A stretch of 64,000 nt of DNA, taken from the NCBI RefSeq assembly GCF_037198285.1, contig NZ_CP147243.1, positions 2,100,422-2,164,421 on the forward strand, in the 5' to 3' direction. The DNA is from Haladaptatus sp. DJG-WS-42. Lineage in GTDB: Archaea > Halobacteriota > Halobacteria > Halobacteriales > Halococcaceae. The first letter of the stretch is position 1. Every line of letters starts with the position of its first letter. The position numbers and the translations under genes were made by a program. The notes beneath the pieces are model-generated. The model was not told where the DNA came from and did not search any database. It was given only the letters and a program-made list of their open reading frames with translations. Of this stretch, positions 34,741 through 43,682 are shown piece by piece.

Positions 34741-35255
34741 CCGTCGTTCGCGTCCGTGTCGCTTACGTGTTGGATACGCTCGATGCCGTCGATTTCGTCG
34801 ATGACTTCCGCGACTGCGTCGGGGACGAGTTCCTTCCAGTTTTCTCCCTCTATCATGCGGGCGCGAACTTCCGTCCCTTCGAACACCGCGCGGTTGAACA
34901 TCGGTGACTGGCGCACCTCGACGCCCGCTTCTTCGAACAGGCGAAACACGAGTGGGTTGTTCGAGTAGGCAACGTCGAACGTCGGACTCATGCTCTGGAC
35001 GTGGCTCACCCAGACGGAGTTGCGGTCTAAGTCCTCGATAGGGACCGCGTAGGTGACGAGGTCTAAGTCGGTGAGCGCCTTCGTAATCATCATGATGCGT
35101 TCGCCTGCGGTGAACGGGTCGTTGGTCGAGTGACTGTCACCCGCGCTCCCGATGCCGAGGACGAGTTCGTCTACGTCTTCTGCGATGCGTTCTACCATCG
35201 CATAATGCCCGTTGTGGAACGGCTGGAAGCGGCCGATGAAAAACCCGCGAGTCAT
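34737..35255 (-). CDS. nadM: Nicotinamide-nucleotide adenylyltransferase
   Basis: A 172-residue archaeal NMN adenylyltransferase that joins NMN and ATP to give NAD. It has the class I nucleotidyltransferase motif GRFQPFHNGH (8-17), GIGSAGDSHSTNDPFTAGER, and a C-terminal ISTxR-like segment adapted as VRARMIEG. First gene of a minus-strand operon (nadM, SAM hydrolase, TRIC). A TATA box (ATTTTATAAAG on the minus strand) lies 25 bp upstream, so the transcript is probably leaderless. ATG start. Confidence 0.95.
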   Translation of the reverse strand: MTRGFFIGRFQPFHNGHYAMVERIAEDVDELVLGIGSAGDSHSTNDPFTAGERIMMITKALTDLDLVTYAVPIEDLDRNSVWVSHVQSMSPTFDVAYSNNPLVFRLFEEAGVEVRQSPMFNRAVFEGTEVRARMIEGENWKELVPDAVAEVIDEIDGIERIQHVSDTDANDG

Positions 35256-35275
35256 ACCGGCAGTTACAGGCGCGC

Positions 35276-35285
35276 TTTATAAAAT
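35276..35285 (-). promoter_or_regulatory. TATA box of the nadM operon
   Basis: ATTTTATAAA read on the minus strand, centred about 25 bp before the nadM ATG; predicts a leaderless mRNA. Confidence 0.6.
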
Positions 35286-35380
35286 CCGTCGGGTCGGGGG
35301 AACCCGGTGGCAAGTTTCTCCGGGACCTCGTGCTGTCCGGGGGTTTCGGTCGTGTTTGCCCGGGACAATCGGGGAGAAAG

Positions 35381-35386
35381 TATATC
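35381..35386 (+). promoter_or_regulatory. TATA box of lonB
   Basis: TATATC in the context AAAGTATATCAGAG, about 46 bp before ATG 35430; predicts a leader of about 20 nt. Confidence 0.5.
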
Positions 35387-35429
35387 AGAGGATAGCCCCT
35401 GAATCTCAGGTAGCGGAAACCGTAGTTCT

Positions 35430-37460
35430 ATGAGTAACGACATGGATACTGACAACGTCTCGTCGGAAGCCGAAGAAGAGGTTTCTCCGGACACCGAACG
35501 GGACGAATCCAGAGATGAACTCGGCAGCGATGTCGAGGTCGGGGCCGAGTCGGCGGTTGTCGAAGCGGACGAAGACAGCCTGCTTGGTGGCCTGCAAATC
35601 ACGTCCACAGAGGACATTGAAATCCCCGACAGGTTGGTCGATCAGGTCATCGGCCAGGACCACGCCCGAGACGTCATCATGAAAGCCGCAAAACAGCGGC
35701 GTCACGTCATGATGATTGGCTCGCCGGGTACGGGCAAATCGATGCTCGCAAAGGCGATGAGTGAACTCCTGCCAAAAGAGGAGATGCAGGACGTCCTCGT
35801 CTACCACAATCCGGACGATGGCAACGAGCCAAAGGTTCGGACCGTCCCCGCGGGCAAGGGTGAACAGATTATTGAAGCACACAAGGAGGAAGCCAGAAAG
35901 CGCAACCAGATGCGCTCGTTCCTCATGTGGATTATCATCGCTATCGTGATTGGCTACTCGCTGCTTGTCGCCCAGCAGATTCTGCTTGGCATCCTCGCAG
36001 CGGGTGTTGTCTATCTCGCATTCCGGTACGGAAGCCGGTCGAGTGACGCGATGATTCCGAACCTGCTGGTCAACAACGGCGACACGAAGAAAGCGCCGTT
36101 CGAGGACGCGACGGGTGCCCACGCGGGTGCACTGCTCGGTGACGTGCGCCACGACCCGTTCCAGTCCGGTGGGATGGAGACGCCAAGCCACGACCGCGTC
36201 GAGGCTGGCGCCATCCACAAGTCGAACAAAGGCGTGTTGTTCATCGACGAAATCAACACCCTCGACATTCGCTCCCAGCAGCACCTCATGACGGCGATTC
36301 AGGAGGGCAAGTTCGCCATCACGGGCCAGTCCGAGCGCTCCTCGGGTGCGATGGTCCAGACCGAACCGGTCCCAACGGACTTCGTCATGGTCGCCGCCGG
36401 GAACTTAGACGCGATGGAGAACATGCACCCTGCACTCCGTTCCCGCATCAAAGGGTACGGGTACGAGGTGTACATGGACGACTCCATCCGCGACTCCCCT
36501 GAGATGCGCCGCCGGTACGCCCGGTTCGTCGCACAGGAAGTCGCCAAAGACGGTCGCCTCCCACACTTCACGGAAGATGCTATCAGTGAGGTCATCCTCG
36601 AAGCCCGCCGCCGTGCGGGTCGGAAGGGCCACCTGACGCTGCGCTTCCGTGACCTCGGTGGCCTCGTTCGCGTCGCGGGTGACATCGCCCGCGCCGAGGA
36701 CGCACAGGCAACCACGCGCGACCACGTCCTGCAGGCAAAACAGCGCTCTCGCTCCATCGAGCAGCAGCTGGCAGACCAGTACATCGAGCGCCGCAAGGAC
36801 TACGACCTCACCGTCAACGAGGGCGCAGTCACCGGCCGCGTCAACGGGCTTGCGGTCATGGGCGAGGACTCCGGTATCGTCCTTCCCGTGATGGCAGAAG
36901 TGACGCCATCGCAAGGCCCCGGTCGGGTCATTGCGACTGGTCAACTGCAAGACATCGCAGAGGAAGCCGTCCAGAACGTGAGCGCTATCATCAAGAAGTT
37001 CTCTGACGAGGACATCTCGGAGAAGGACATCCACATCCAGTTCGTCCAGACCGGACAGGGCGGGGTCGACGGTGACTCTGCTTCTATCACGGTGGCGACG
37101 GCAGTCATCTCCGCGTTAGAAGACATCCCCGTCGAGCAGAACCTCGCGATGACTGGGTCGCTCTCGGTCCGTGGCGACGTGCTCCCCGTCGGTGGGGTGA
37201 CCCACAAAATCGAGGCCGCCGCGAAGGCAGGCCTCGAAAAGGTCATCATTCCGGCTGCAAACGAGCAGGACGTCATGATCGAAGACGAGTACAAAGAGCA
37301 AATCGAAATCATCCCGGTCAGCCACATCAGCGAAGTGCTCGAAGTCGCACTCGCGGGCGAACCGGAGAAAGATTCGCTCGTCGACCGCTTGAAGAGCATC
37401 ACCGGACAGGCGCTCGACAAGTCGGGTCGGCCAGGCCCCGGTAGCCCAAGCCCGAACTAA
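35430..37460 (+). CDS. lonB: Archaeal membrane-bound ATP-dependent protease Lon
   Basis: A 676-residue LonB protease that degrades membrane and misfolded proteins; in Haloferax it is essential and controls carotenoid synthesis (family knowledge). An acidic N-terminal 60 residues lead to Walker A GSPGTGKS (about 97-104), two inserted membrane helices (about 165-198), Walker B GVLFIDEINTL, and the Ser-Lys dyad S550 (DGDSAS) and K593 (GVTHKIEAA). The length is normal. A CPBP protease gene starts 4 bases after the stop. A second start at ATG 35442 is possible. Confidence 0.97.
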   Translation: MSNDMDTDNVSSEAEEEVSPDTERDESRDELGSDVEVGAESAVVEADEDSLLGGLQITSTEDIEIPDRLVDQVIGQDHARDVIMKAAKQRRHVMMIGSPGTGKSMLAKAMSELLPKEEMQDVLVYHNPDDGNEPKVRTVPAGKGEQIIEAHKEEARKRNQMRSFLMWIIIAIVIGYSLLVAQQILLGILAAGVVYLAFRYGSRSSDAMIPNLLVNNGDTKKAPFEDATGAHAGALLGDVRHDPFQSGGMETPSHDRVEAGAIHKSNKGVLFIDEINTLDIRSQQHLMTAIQEGKFAITGQSERSSGAMVQTEPVPTDFVMVAAGNLDAMENMHPALRSRIKGYGYEVYMDDSIRDSPEMRRRYARFVAQEVAKDGRLPHFTEDAISEVILEARRRAGRKGHLTLRFRDLGGLVRVAGDIARAEDAQATTRDHVLQAKQRSRSIEQQLADQYIERRKDYDLTVNEGAVTGRVNGLAVMGEDSGIVLPVMAEVTPSQGPGRVIATGQLQDIAEEAVQNVSAIIKKFSDEDISEKDIHIQFVQTGQGGVDGDSASITVATAVISALEDIPVEQNLAMTGSLSVRGDVLPVGGVTHKIEAAAKAGLEKVIIPAANEQDVMIEDEYKEQIEIIPVSHISEVLEVALAGEPEKDSLVDRLKSITGQALDKSGRPGPGSPSPN

Positions 37461-37464
37461 GGCC

Positions 37465-38154
37465 GTGGCCAGGTGGGCGGCGTTTTCGGGACTCGTCGCC
37501 CTCATTTTACTCCTCTTATTATCGCTCTCCTACGCCTCGCGTTCGGTCGTGAGCGAGGAGGACGAACCCGCACCCTCGCACAACCTCTCAACGGGGTTGC
37601 TGCTCGTGAACGTCGCCTTCTCACAGGGCATCCTCGGCGTGTTTTTACTCCTCGCAGCGTGGATTTCCCAAATTCCGTGGGCCGCCCTCGGCGTCCACCT
37701 TCCTGACGCCGCGACCATCGGTCTCGGTCTCGTGCTCGGAACCGTCCTGTTCGGGGGCAACCAGCTCGGCGCGTGGACGATGCGCCGATTCGGCTTCGAC
37801 CACGAAAACGACCTGCGCGCGCTGCTCGCACCGACCACGACGCGCGGGTGGCTGTTACTCTTACTTGGTGTGTTGCCCATCATCGCAGGTTTCGAAGAAC
37901 TCCTCTTTCGCGGGGCGCTCGTCGGCGCGTTGAGCGCGGGCTACGCTGTCTCGCCGTGGGTGCTCGCCGTGTTCTCGTCATTCGCCTTCGCACTCGGCCA
38001 CGGCGCACAGGGGCTTGCGGGCGTCGTCGTCACCGGCTTGGTCGGGTTCGTCCTCGCCGCCGCGTTCATCGCTACTGGAAGTCTCGTAGTCGTCGTGGTG
38101 GCCCACTACGTCGTGAATGCGCTCGAATTCGTGGTGCACGAAGGTATTTTGTGA
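37465..38154 (+). CDS. CPBP-family intramembrane metalloprotease
   Basis: A 229-residue membrane protein with about seven helices and the CPBP/Abi (CaaX-processing-like) motifs EELLFRG (EExxxR, about 137-143), FAFALGH and a final HEGIL region. Bacterial relatives cleave prenylated or membrane proteins; the archaeal substrates are unknown. GTG start at 37465, four bases after the lonB stop, so it is almost certainly co-transcribed with that membrane protease. Convergent with the VOC gene one base downstream. Confidence 0.87.
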   Translation: MARWAAFSGLVALILLLLLSLSYASRSVVSEEDEPAPSHNLSTGLLLVNVAFSQGILGVFLLLAAWISQIPWAALGVHLPDAATIGLGLVLGTVLFGGNQLGAWTMRRFGFDHENDLRALLAPTTTRGWLLLLLGVLPIIAGFEELLFRGALVGALSAGYAVSPWVLAVFSSFAFALGHGAQGLAGVVVTGLVGFVLAAAFIATGSLVVVVVAHYVVNALEFVVHEGIL

Positions 38155-38155
38155 A

Positions 38156-39007
38156 TTAGGATTCGACGCGAACGCGTAGTTCGATGCCATCGGGACCGTG
38201 GACTCGAAGCCCGGAATCGATATCGGCCACGTCGTAGCCTGCCTCGGTCAACCGGGAGGACAGTGCGGCGAGCCCATCTTCAGCAGGCACAACGAGTTCG
38301 AACCAGTCGAGACCGCGGCCCGTCGCCGGGTCGGTGCGCTGATTCCACGTGTTCGCGCCGATGTGGTGGTGATACCCGCCAGCGGAGACGAATAGCGATG
38401 AGTCGCCGTAGGGTGATGGCAGACTTACAGGCTCGTCCATCCCGACGACCTCCGTGTAGAACGTCCGCGTTTGCGGAATCGAGGACACTTCGAGGTGGAT
38501 GTGTCCGACGTCTGTGCCAGCGGGTAACTTGCTTTCCGGGTCGCCCGATTCGCGAAGGGGTGCGAGAGAGAGCGGGAGGGTGTCCATCCGGAGGGTCCCC
38601 GCTTCGTCGCGCTCCCACTCCTCGCGGGGACGGTCTACGTAGAGTTCAATACCGTTTCCGTCCGGGTCTCTGAGATAGAGCGCCTCGCTCACGAGGTGGT
38701 CTGATGCGCCCGAGAGCTGCCAATTTTGCTCTACGCGCACGAGCGCATCTGCGAGCGCCTCGCGCGTTGGCACGCGGAAGGCGGTGTGGAACAGGCCGGT
38801 CTCCGTGCGTCTTCGTTCCGGCAGGTCAGGGTCTGCGGTGAGCTCGAGTAGTGGCGTTTCACTCGCGCCGAGCGTGGCTGTCGTGTCTGTCGTTTCGAGC
38901 ACGTCAAAACCGATGGTGTCGCGGTAGAATGAGACGAGTCGGTCAAGGTCGCTGACGCGTAGGGAAACGCGGCCAATGTGGGTGTCGGGGGCGATAGAAT
39001 CAGTCAT
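38156..39007 (-). CDS. VOC-family dioxygenase/glyoxalase-like protein
   Basis: A 283-residue protein with two vicinal-oxygen-chelate repeats (about 10-130 and 170-280), as in CatE-type extradiol dioxygenases. Metal-ligand positions are visible as HIGRVSLRV, GLFHTAFRV and GIELYVDRP in repeat 1, and VGHIHLEVS, GYHHHIGANTW and GIELRV in repeat 2. No aromatic degradation genes are nearby, so the substrate is open. ATG start; the possible end of an upstream frame overlaps it by 8 bp. Confidence 0.85.
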   Translation of the reverse strand: MTDSIAPDTHIGRVSLRVSDLDRLVSFYRDTIGFDVLETTDTTATLGASETPLLELTADPDLPERRRTETGLFHTAFRVPTREALADALVRVEQNWQLSGASDHLVSEALYLRDPDGNGIELYVDRPREEWERDEAGTLRMDTLPLSLAPLRESGDPESKLPAGTDVGHIHLEVSSIPQTRTFYTEVVGMDEPVSLPSPYGDSSLFVSAGGYHHHIGANTWNQRTDPATGRGLDWFELVVPAEDGLAALSSRLTEAGYDVADIDSGLRVHGPDGIELRVRVES

Positions 39008-39105
39008 CGAAGCTCACGGTGATTGTGTCTGATTGGGGATGTATTCGGATAGTCCCATCGCTCGCTGCAACAGTGTCGCATCGATTTGTCGGCGCGACGT
39101 GGCCG

Positions 39106-39390
39106 TCACCGCACTTGCATCGACTTGACGGCGTTTCGAATCTCGCCCGCCTTGTTGTGGGCGTGAAACAGATGCGGGCCGATAATCGACGTTCGATAGC
39201 GGAGCTTTGACTTCCGTCGTCCGTCACGGCTCGACGCTGGCGACAATGTGGCGAGATGGAGCCCGATGTTCGTTGTGTAATCGTAGTTTTTCCCGTCGCG
39301 GGTTCGTCGTAGGTGAGCCACACGTGCACTGATTCGCGCGGCGGCTTCGTCCGGTTCGACGCTCAAAAATATCGTCTCGTAGTTCACCAT
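39106..39390 (-). CDS. Small basic protein, unknown, perhaps frameshifted
   Basis: A 94-residue protein starting MVNYETIFLSVEPDEAAARI. It is rich in Arg, Lys and His, unlike the acidic proteins around it. Its ATG lies 9 bases after the stop of the MGMT-like gene, so it probably follows that gene in one transcript. After its stop, the next frame over continues as a plausible C-terminus ending TITVSFDD and overlapping the VOC start. This may mean a frameshift near 39110. No family recognised. Confidence 0.55.
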   Translation of the reverse strand: MVNYETIFLSVEPDEAAARISARVAHLRRTRDGKNYDYTTNIGLHLATLSPASSRDGRRKSKLRYRTSIIGPHLFHAHNKAGEIRNAVKSMQVR

Positions 39391-39399
39391 CCGCGTCCG

Positions 39400-39861
39400 T
39401 TACAGTCCTTCGAGCGACCGAAGTTTCTGCTCGATTTCTGGCGGGGCGGCGCTCGGCGCGTCGCGCACGCGGTGGTCTGGAATCAAAATCGGCGTCGGAT
39501 TTTCGTCTAAGGCAGTCCGCACGAGCGTCATATCGTCGTCATCCTGTGGGTTCAACTCGGGCGTGAGGCGTGCCACCTTTTCGACGGTGTACTGTTCGCC
39601 GTACGGGATTTGTCGGACTGTTTCGAGCACTCTGCGGTGGGCGGTGGGCACGGTGAGCGCGATGTCAACCGTGGCGAACGACTCGTTTACGCCCTCCAGA
39701 TAGGCGATAATGCGGTCGAGAATCGGATGGTCCGTTGAAGTTGTAGAATCGACCGTGTCGGGAAAAGAGACGGAGATGACCCGGTCGCCTGCGACCCCAA
39801 TCTGAACGTATCGGTCGAGATAGTCGGATTCTCGTGCGTAAATACCGGCAGACTCGTCCAT
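39400..39861 (-). CDS. MGMT/ATL-like protein without the catalytic cysteine
   Basis: A 153-residue protein of the O6-alkylguanine-DNA alkyltransferase fold. The winged-helix half reads VLETVRQIPYGEQYTVEKVA, and the active-site segment reads ILIPDHRVRD where alkyltransferases have PCHRV. The acceptor Cys is replaced by Asp (residue 129, codon GAC at 39475-39477). It should therefore bind alkylated DNA without repairing it directly, like alkyltransferase-like (ATL) proteins, which have Trp or Ala there. The start at ATG 39861 fits homologues remembered as beginning MDE; an upstream GTG at 39900 is 25 bp from a TATA box and cannot be excluded. Confidence 0.8.
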   Translation of the reverse strand: MDESAGIYARESDYLDRYVQIGVAGDRVISVSFPDTVDSTTSTDHPILDRIIAYLEGVNESFATVDIALTVPTAHRRVLETVRQIPYGEQYTVEKVARLTPELNPQDDDDMTLVRTALDENPTPILIPDHRVRDAPSAAPPEIEQKLRSLEGL

Positions 39862-39922
39862 AGGGGACAGAGGGCCGTCATGACCTTGAACATTCGGCAC
39901 CGCCGTCCTGTCGGCGCAAGCC

Positions 39923-39929
39923 TTATGTA
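39923..39929 (+). promoter_or_regulatory. TATA box of the trpCBA operon
   Basis: TTATGTA, centred about 29 bp before the trpC ATG. Read backwards (TACATAA) it is also well placed for the divergent MGMT-like gene. Confidence 0.5.
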
Positions 39930-39936
39930 CAAATCA

Positions 39937-39950
39937 GTTCATCATTGAAC
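39937..39950. promoter_or_regulatory. Palindrome at the trpC transcription start
   Basis: GTTCA-TCAT-TGAAC, perfect 5-bp arms between the TATA box and the ATG. A repressor bound here would block initiation; the role is inferred. Confidence 0.45.
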
Positions 39951-39954
39951 AACA

Positions 39955-40707
39955 ATGGTAGTTCAAGACGAGGTTGCCCCCGAAGTGGCCGCCATTCTCG
40001 CCTCCGCCCGAGAGCGAGATGGGGCCACCGAACGGGTATCCGTCGAACCACGGTCGCTCGAATCGGCGTTTTCTACAGCCGAGGACGCCGGTCGTGTCCC
40101 ACTCATCACGGAGGTGAAACCGACGAGTCCGACGACCGATGGCGTGCGCGCAGACGACCCCGCACAGCTCGCCCGCGAGATGGTCGCTGGCGGGGCGGCC
40201 GCCATCTCGGTGCTCACCGAACCCGACCACTTCGGCGGGTCGCTCGAAAATCTCCGTGCCGTCCGTGAGGCGGTGGACGTGCCGGTGCTCCGTAAGGACT
40301 TCATCCTCCGCGAGGAGCAACTTGACGCCGTCGAATCGGACGTTATCTTGCTCATCGTCCGATTCGTCGATGACTTGGAAACCTTGCTCACTGCCGCCCG
40401 CGACCGTGGCTTTCAGGTGCTCGTTGAGGTCCACACCGCAGCGGAACTGGACGAAGCCCTCGACGCGGGTGCGACCATCATCGGCATCAACAACCGCGAC
40501 CTGACCTCGCTCAGCGTCGACCTCGGCACGTTCGAGAGTTTGGCTCCAAAGGTTCCAGACGACGTGTTGCTCATCGCAGAGAGCGGGGTTTCGACGCCAG
40601 ACGACGTGTCGCGGATGCGCGCCGCCGGGGCGGATGGTCTGCTCATCGGAACCGCAATCATGGACGGCGACGTGACGGAAAATACGCGACTTCTCTCACA
40701 GCTATGA
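39955..40707 (+). CDS. trpC: Indole-3-glycerol-phosphate synthase
   Basis: A 250-residue TIM-barrel enzyme closing the indole ring in tryptophan synthesis. Conserved pieces are [13 protein letters not shown] (catalytic Lys), [20 protein letters not shown] and [15 protein letters not shown] start at 39955. Its stop overlaps the trpB ATG by 4 bases (ATGA). First gene of trpCBA; trpD, trpF, trpE and trpG are not here, matching the split trp arrangement known in haloarchaea. Confidence 0.97.
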   Translation: MVVQDEVAPEVAAILASARERDGATERVSVEPRSLESAFSTAEDAGRVPLITEVKPTSPTTDGVRADDPAQLAREMVAGGAAAISVLTEPDHFGGSLENLRAVREAVDVPVLRKDFILREEQLDAVESDVILLIVRFVDDLETLLTAARDRGFQVLVEVHTAAELDEALDAGATIIGINNRDLTSLSVDLGTFESLAPKVPDDVLLIAESGVSTPDDVSRMRAAGADGLLIGTAIMDGDVTENTRLLSQL

Positions 40708-41933
40708 GCGACTCACCTGCGAAATTCGGCGACTACGGCGGCCAGTACGTCCCGGAAGTGCTGATGCCCGCCATCGAGGAACTGACCGACGCGTACGAAC
40801 GCTACGTGCTCGAAAACGAAGACGGTTTCATGGACGACTTTCGCGCTCGCCTGCGTGACTTCGGGGGTCGGCCCACGCCGCTCCAGCACGCAGAACAGCT
40901 GAGCGAGCGCTACGACACCGAGGTGTACCTCAAGCGCGAAGACCTCGTCCACGGTGGCGCACACAAGCTGAACAACGCGCTCGGGCAGGTGTTGCTCGCC
41001 AAGTACATGGGCAAAGCGCGTATCGTCGCCGAAACTGGCGCAGGCCAACACGGAACGGCGACGGCGATGGCCGCGGCCCACCTCGGCATGGACTGTGAGG
41101 TGTACATGGGCCGTCGGGACATCACCCGACAGCGCCCGAACGTGTTCCGCATGCGCATCAACGGCTCGAAAGTGAACCCCGTAGACGTGGGTCGGGGCAC
41201 GCTTAAAGAGGCCATCAACGAGACGATGCGCGACTGGGCGACCAACGTCGAAGACACCCACTACGTCATCGGCTCCGTGGTCGGCCCGCATCCCTTCCCG
41301 CGAATGGTGCGCGACTTCCAGTCGGTCATCAGCGAGGAAGCCCGCGCACAGATTCGAGAGAAAACCGGTGGCCTGCCCGACAGCGTCGTCGCCTGTGCAG
41401 GCGGCGGGTCGAACACCATGGGCGCGTTCCACAACTTCGTCCCCGACGAAGACGTGGCGCTGTACGCCGTCGAAGCCGGAGGCTCCAGCCTCGACGTAGA
41501 CGAAGAGAAGGGCGTTGCGCCAAACTCCGCCTCGCTTTCGACGGGGTCGGTCGGCGTGCTCCACGGCGCGCGCACCCGTCTGCTCCAGTCGCGAGACGGC
41601 CAGATTCTCGAATCGCACAGCATCAGTTCGGGCCTCGACTACGCCGGTGTTGGGCCGGAACTCGCCTATCTCGTCGATACGGGCCGCGTGACGCCGGTGA
41701 CGGTGCCAGACGACGCCGCACTCGAAGCGTTCCACCGCTTCTCACAGGAAGAGGGCATCATTCCGGCGCTCGAAACGGCGCACGCGATTGCCTACCTCGA
41801 AACGGCCGACGACCTCGGTGAGTCGGTCATCGTGAACATCTCTGGGCGGGGCGACAAGGACTTAGAGTCCGTGCTGGAGGAGACGGCAAAGCGTGACCTT
41901 GTGAACGCGCCGGAGATGGGGGTGTTCGAATGA
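40704..41933 (+). CDS. trpB: Tryptophan synthase beta chain
   Basis: A 409-residue PLP enzyme that condenses indole and serine. The PLP lysine sits in [29 protein letters not shown] forms the substrate loop, and [10 protein letters not shown] binds the PLP phosphate. The length and motifs are of the canonical TrpB1 type that pairs with TrpA. Overlaps trpC and trpA by 4 bases each, so the three chains should be made in equal amounts. Confidence 0.98.
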   Translation: MSDSPAKFGDYGGQYVPEVLMPAIEELTDAYERYVLENEDGFMDDFRARLRDFGGRPTPLQHAEQLSERYDTEVYLKREDLVHGGAHKLNNALGQVLLAKYMGKARIVAETGAGQHGTATAMAAAHLGMDCEVYMGRRDITRQRPNVFRMRINGSKVNPVDVGRGTLKEAINETMRDWATNVEDTHYVIGSVVGPHPFPRMVRDFQSVISEEARAQIREKTGGLPDSVVACAGGGSNTMGAFHNFVPDEDVALYAVEAGGSSLDVDEEKGVAPNSASLSTGSVGVLHGARTRLLQSRDGQILESHSISSGLDYAGVGPELAYLVDTGRVTPVTVPDDAALEAFHRFSQEEGIIPALETAHAIAYLETADDLGESVIVNISGRGDKDLESVLEETAKRDLVNAPEMGVFE

Positions 41934-42742
41934 ACGCCATCAGTGACGCCTTCCGTGAAGGCCCCGCGCTGATTCCGTACATCACGGCTGGCGACCCGGA
42001 CGCAGAAAGCACTAAAGAACAGGTTCGCGCCCTCGCTCGGGGTGGGGCGGACATCATCGAACTCGGCCTCCCGTTCTCGGAACCGATTGCGGACGGGCCG
42101 ACGATACAGAACGCCATCCAGCGGTCGCTCGACGCGGGCATGACTCCCCGAAAATACCTCGATTTGGTGGCCGACCTCGATGTGGACGTGCCGCTCGTCT
42201 GCATGACCTACTACAACCTCATCTACCAGTACGGCAACGAACCCGTGCGGGCGTTCGTCGAAGCCGCGGCGGACGCCGGGATTTCGGGACTCATCGTCCC
42301 CGACCTCCCGGTCGAGGAGTCTGACGACCTCAGGGCGGCCTGCGACGAGTTCGGCCTTGACCTCATCTTCATCGTCGCGCCGACGACGAAAGGTGAGCGC
42401 CTAGACCGCGTGATGGAGCAGGTTTCGGGGTTCGTCTACGTCCAAGCCCGTCTCGGGACGACCGGGGCGCAGGCCGACGTGAGCACCCAGACCCACGACA
42501 GCCTCGGTCGGTTGGCGAACTACGACGTGCCGAAAGCCGTTGGCTTCGGCGTGAGCGAGGGCCACCACGCCCGCGAAATCGTCGCGGCGGGAGCGGACGG
42601 CGTCGTCGCCGGGAGTGTCTTCGTTGACCTGATTGCTTCCGGCGAGGATGTGGCGTCGAATTTAGAACAGAAAGCGAGAGAACTGGCAGAAGGCGCACGG
42701 ACAGGATTCACACAACGTGTGCCGCGACCGGAACGCACATAA
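41930..42742 (+). CDS. trpA: Tryptophan synthase alpha chain
   Basis: A 270-residue TIM-barrel subunit that releases indole from indole-3-glycerol phosphate. Motifs are [28 protein letters not shown] (catalytic Glu), [13 protein letters not shown] and [15 protein letters not shown] start overlapping the trpB stop. The next gene, ADH synthase, follows after 28 bp, so the transcript may run on into the shikimate genes. Confidence 0.97.
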   Translation: MNAISDAFREGPALIPYITAGDPDAESTKEQVRALARGGADIIELGLPFSEPIADGPTIQNAIQRSLDAGMTPRKYLDLVADLDVDVPLVCMTYYNLIYQYGNEPVRAFVEAAADAGISGLIVPDLPVEESDDLRAACDEFGLDLIFIVAPTTKGERLDRVMEQVSGFVYVQARLGTTGAQADVSTQTHDSLGRLANYDVPKAVGFGVSEGHHAREIVAAGADGVVAGSVFVDLIASGEDVASNLEQKARELAEGARTGFTQRVPRPERT

Positions 42743-42770
42743 CTAACGCTTGCCACACACTAACATACTA

Positions 42771-43565
42771 ATGAATATCGGAAAAGCAGCTCGGCTCGAA
42801 CGCATCGGTACACGGGGTCGATACGTCATCGTCCCGATGGACCACGGCATTACACTTGGGGCGGTACAAGGCCTCAAAGACATCGAAGCGACGATTGAAT
42901 CGGTAACACGCGGTGGCGCAGATTGCGTGCTCACCCAGAAGGGGATTGCACCTCGCGTCCACGGAAACAAAAACGGCAAAGGCTACATCGTTCATCTCAA
43001 CGCTTCTACGACAATTGGACCGGATTCTAACGACAAACGCATGACGGGCACCGTAGAGGACGCCATTCGTGCGGGTGCAGACGCCGTGAGCGTCCACGTC
43101 AACGTCGGCTCCGACCACGAGCCAAAGCAGATGGAAGACTTAGCCCGCGTCACCTCCGAGGCAGACCGCCTCGGCATCCCCGTCCTTGCGATGACCTACG
43201 CCCGCGGCCCTGGCATCGACGAACACGACGCAGAAGCCCTCGGTCATGCCGCCCGCTTCGGTGAAGAACTCGGTGCGGACATCATCAAAACCGCGTACTC
43301 TGGCGACCCAGAGAGCTTCCGACACGTCACCGAATCGACCCGCCTCCCAGTCGTCATCGCTGGTGGCTCACGCGGCACAGACTTAGAGACCATCCAGATG
43401 GTTCGCGGCGCGATGGACGCCGGGGCAGCAGGTGTCTCGATGGGCCGGTCTATCTTCCAGCACGAGAACCCAGAAGCAATCGCCCGCGCGGTCACCGACG
43501 TCGTCCACAACGACGCCCCCGCAGACAAAGCGCTCGAACGCGCTGGCCTCGCCGTCAAAGCCTGA
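42771..43565 (+). CDS. 2-amino-3,7-dideoxy-D-threo-hept-6-ulosonate synthase
   Basis: A 264-residue class I aldolase-type enzyme making ADH, the first step of the archaeal DHQ route that bypasses DAHP. Visible are VPMDHGITLGAVQGLKD, CVLTQKGIA, VHVNVGSDHE, and the Schiff-base Lys in IIKTAYSGDPESF. Start ATG 42771 (MNIGKAARLERIG) is preferred to an upstream TTG at 42750. The DHQ synthase II gene lies 117 bp downstream, so context fixes the function over a fructose-bisphosphate aldolase assignment. Confidence 0.93.
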   Translation: MNIGKAARLERIGTRGRYVIVPMDHGITLGAVQGLKDIEATIESVTRGGADCVLTQKGIAPRVHGNKNGKGYIVHLNASTTIGPDSNDKRMTGTVEDAIRAGADAVSVHVNVGSDHEPKQMEDLARVTSEADRLGIPVLAMTYARGPGIDEHDAEALGHAARFGEELGADIIKTAYSGDPESFRHVTESTRLPVVIAGGSRGTDLETIQMVRGAMDAGAAGVSMGRSIFQHENPEAIARAVTDVVHNDAPADKALERAGLAVKA

Positions 43566-43682
43566 GCACGCGACGCTGCTTTTACTGAAATCCCCCGCCG
43601 GAGCGACTGCACTGTAACCGACTGGCGCGACGCGAGTGCCACTTCCGCCACGTTCAAGAATCCCCGCCGCGAGCGTCAGAGT

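Noticed and set aside
39000-39329. Full 109-codon frame before the VOC gene
   Set aside because: Its first two thirds look like a shadow of the 94-residue gene; only the last 40 codons look coding and are reported as a possible frameshift.
42771-43565. Fructose-bisphosphate aldolase
   Set aside because: The fold fits, but the position 117 bp before DHQ synthase II identifies it as the ADH synthase.
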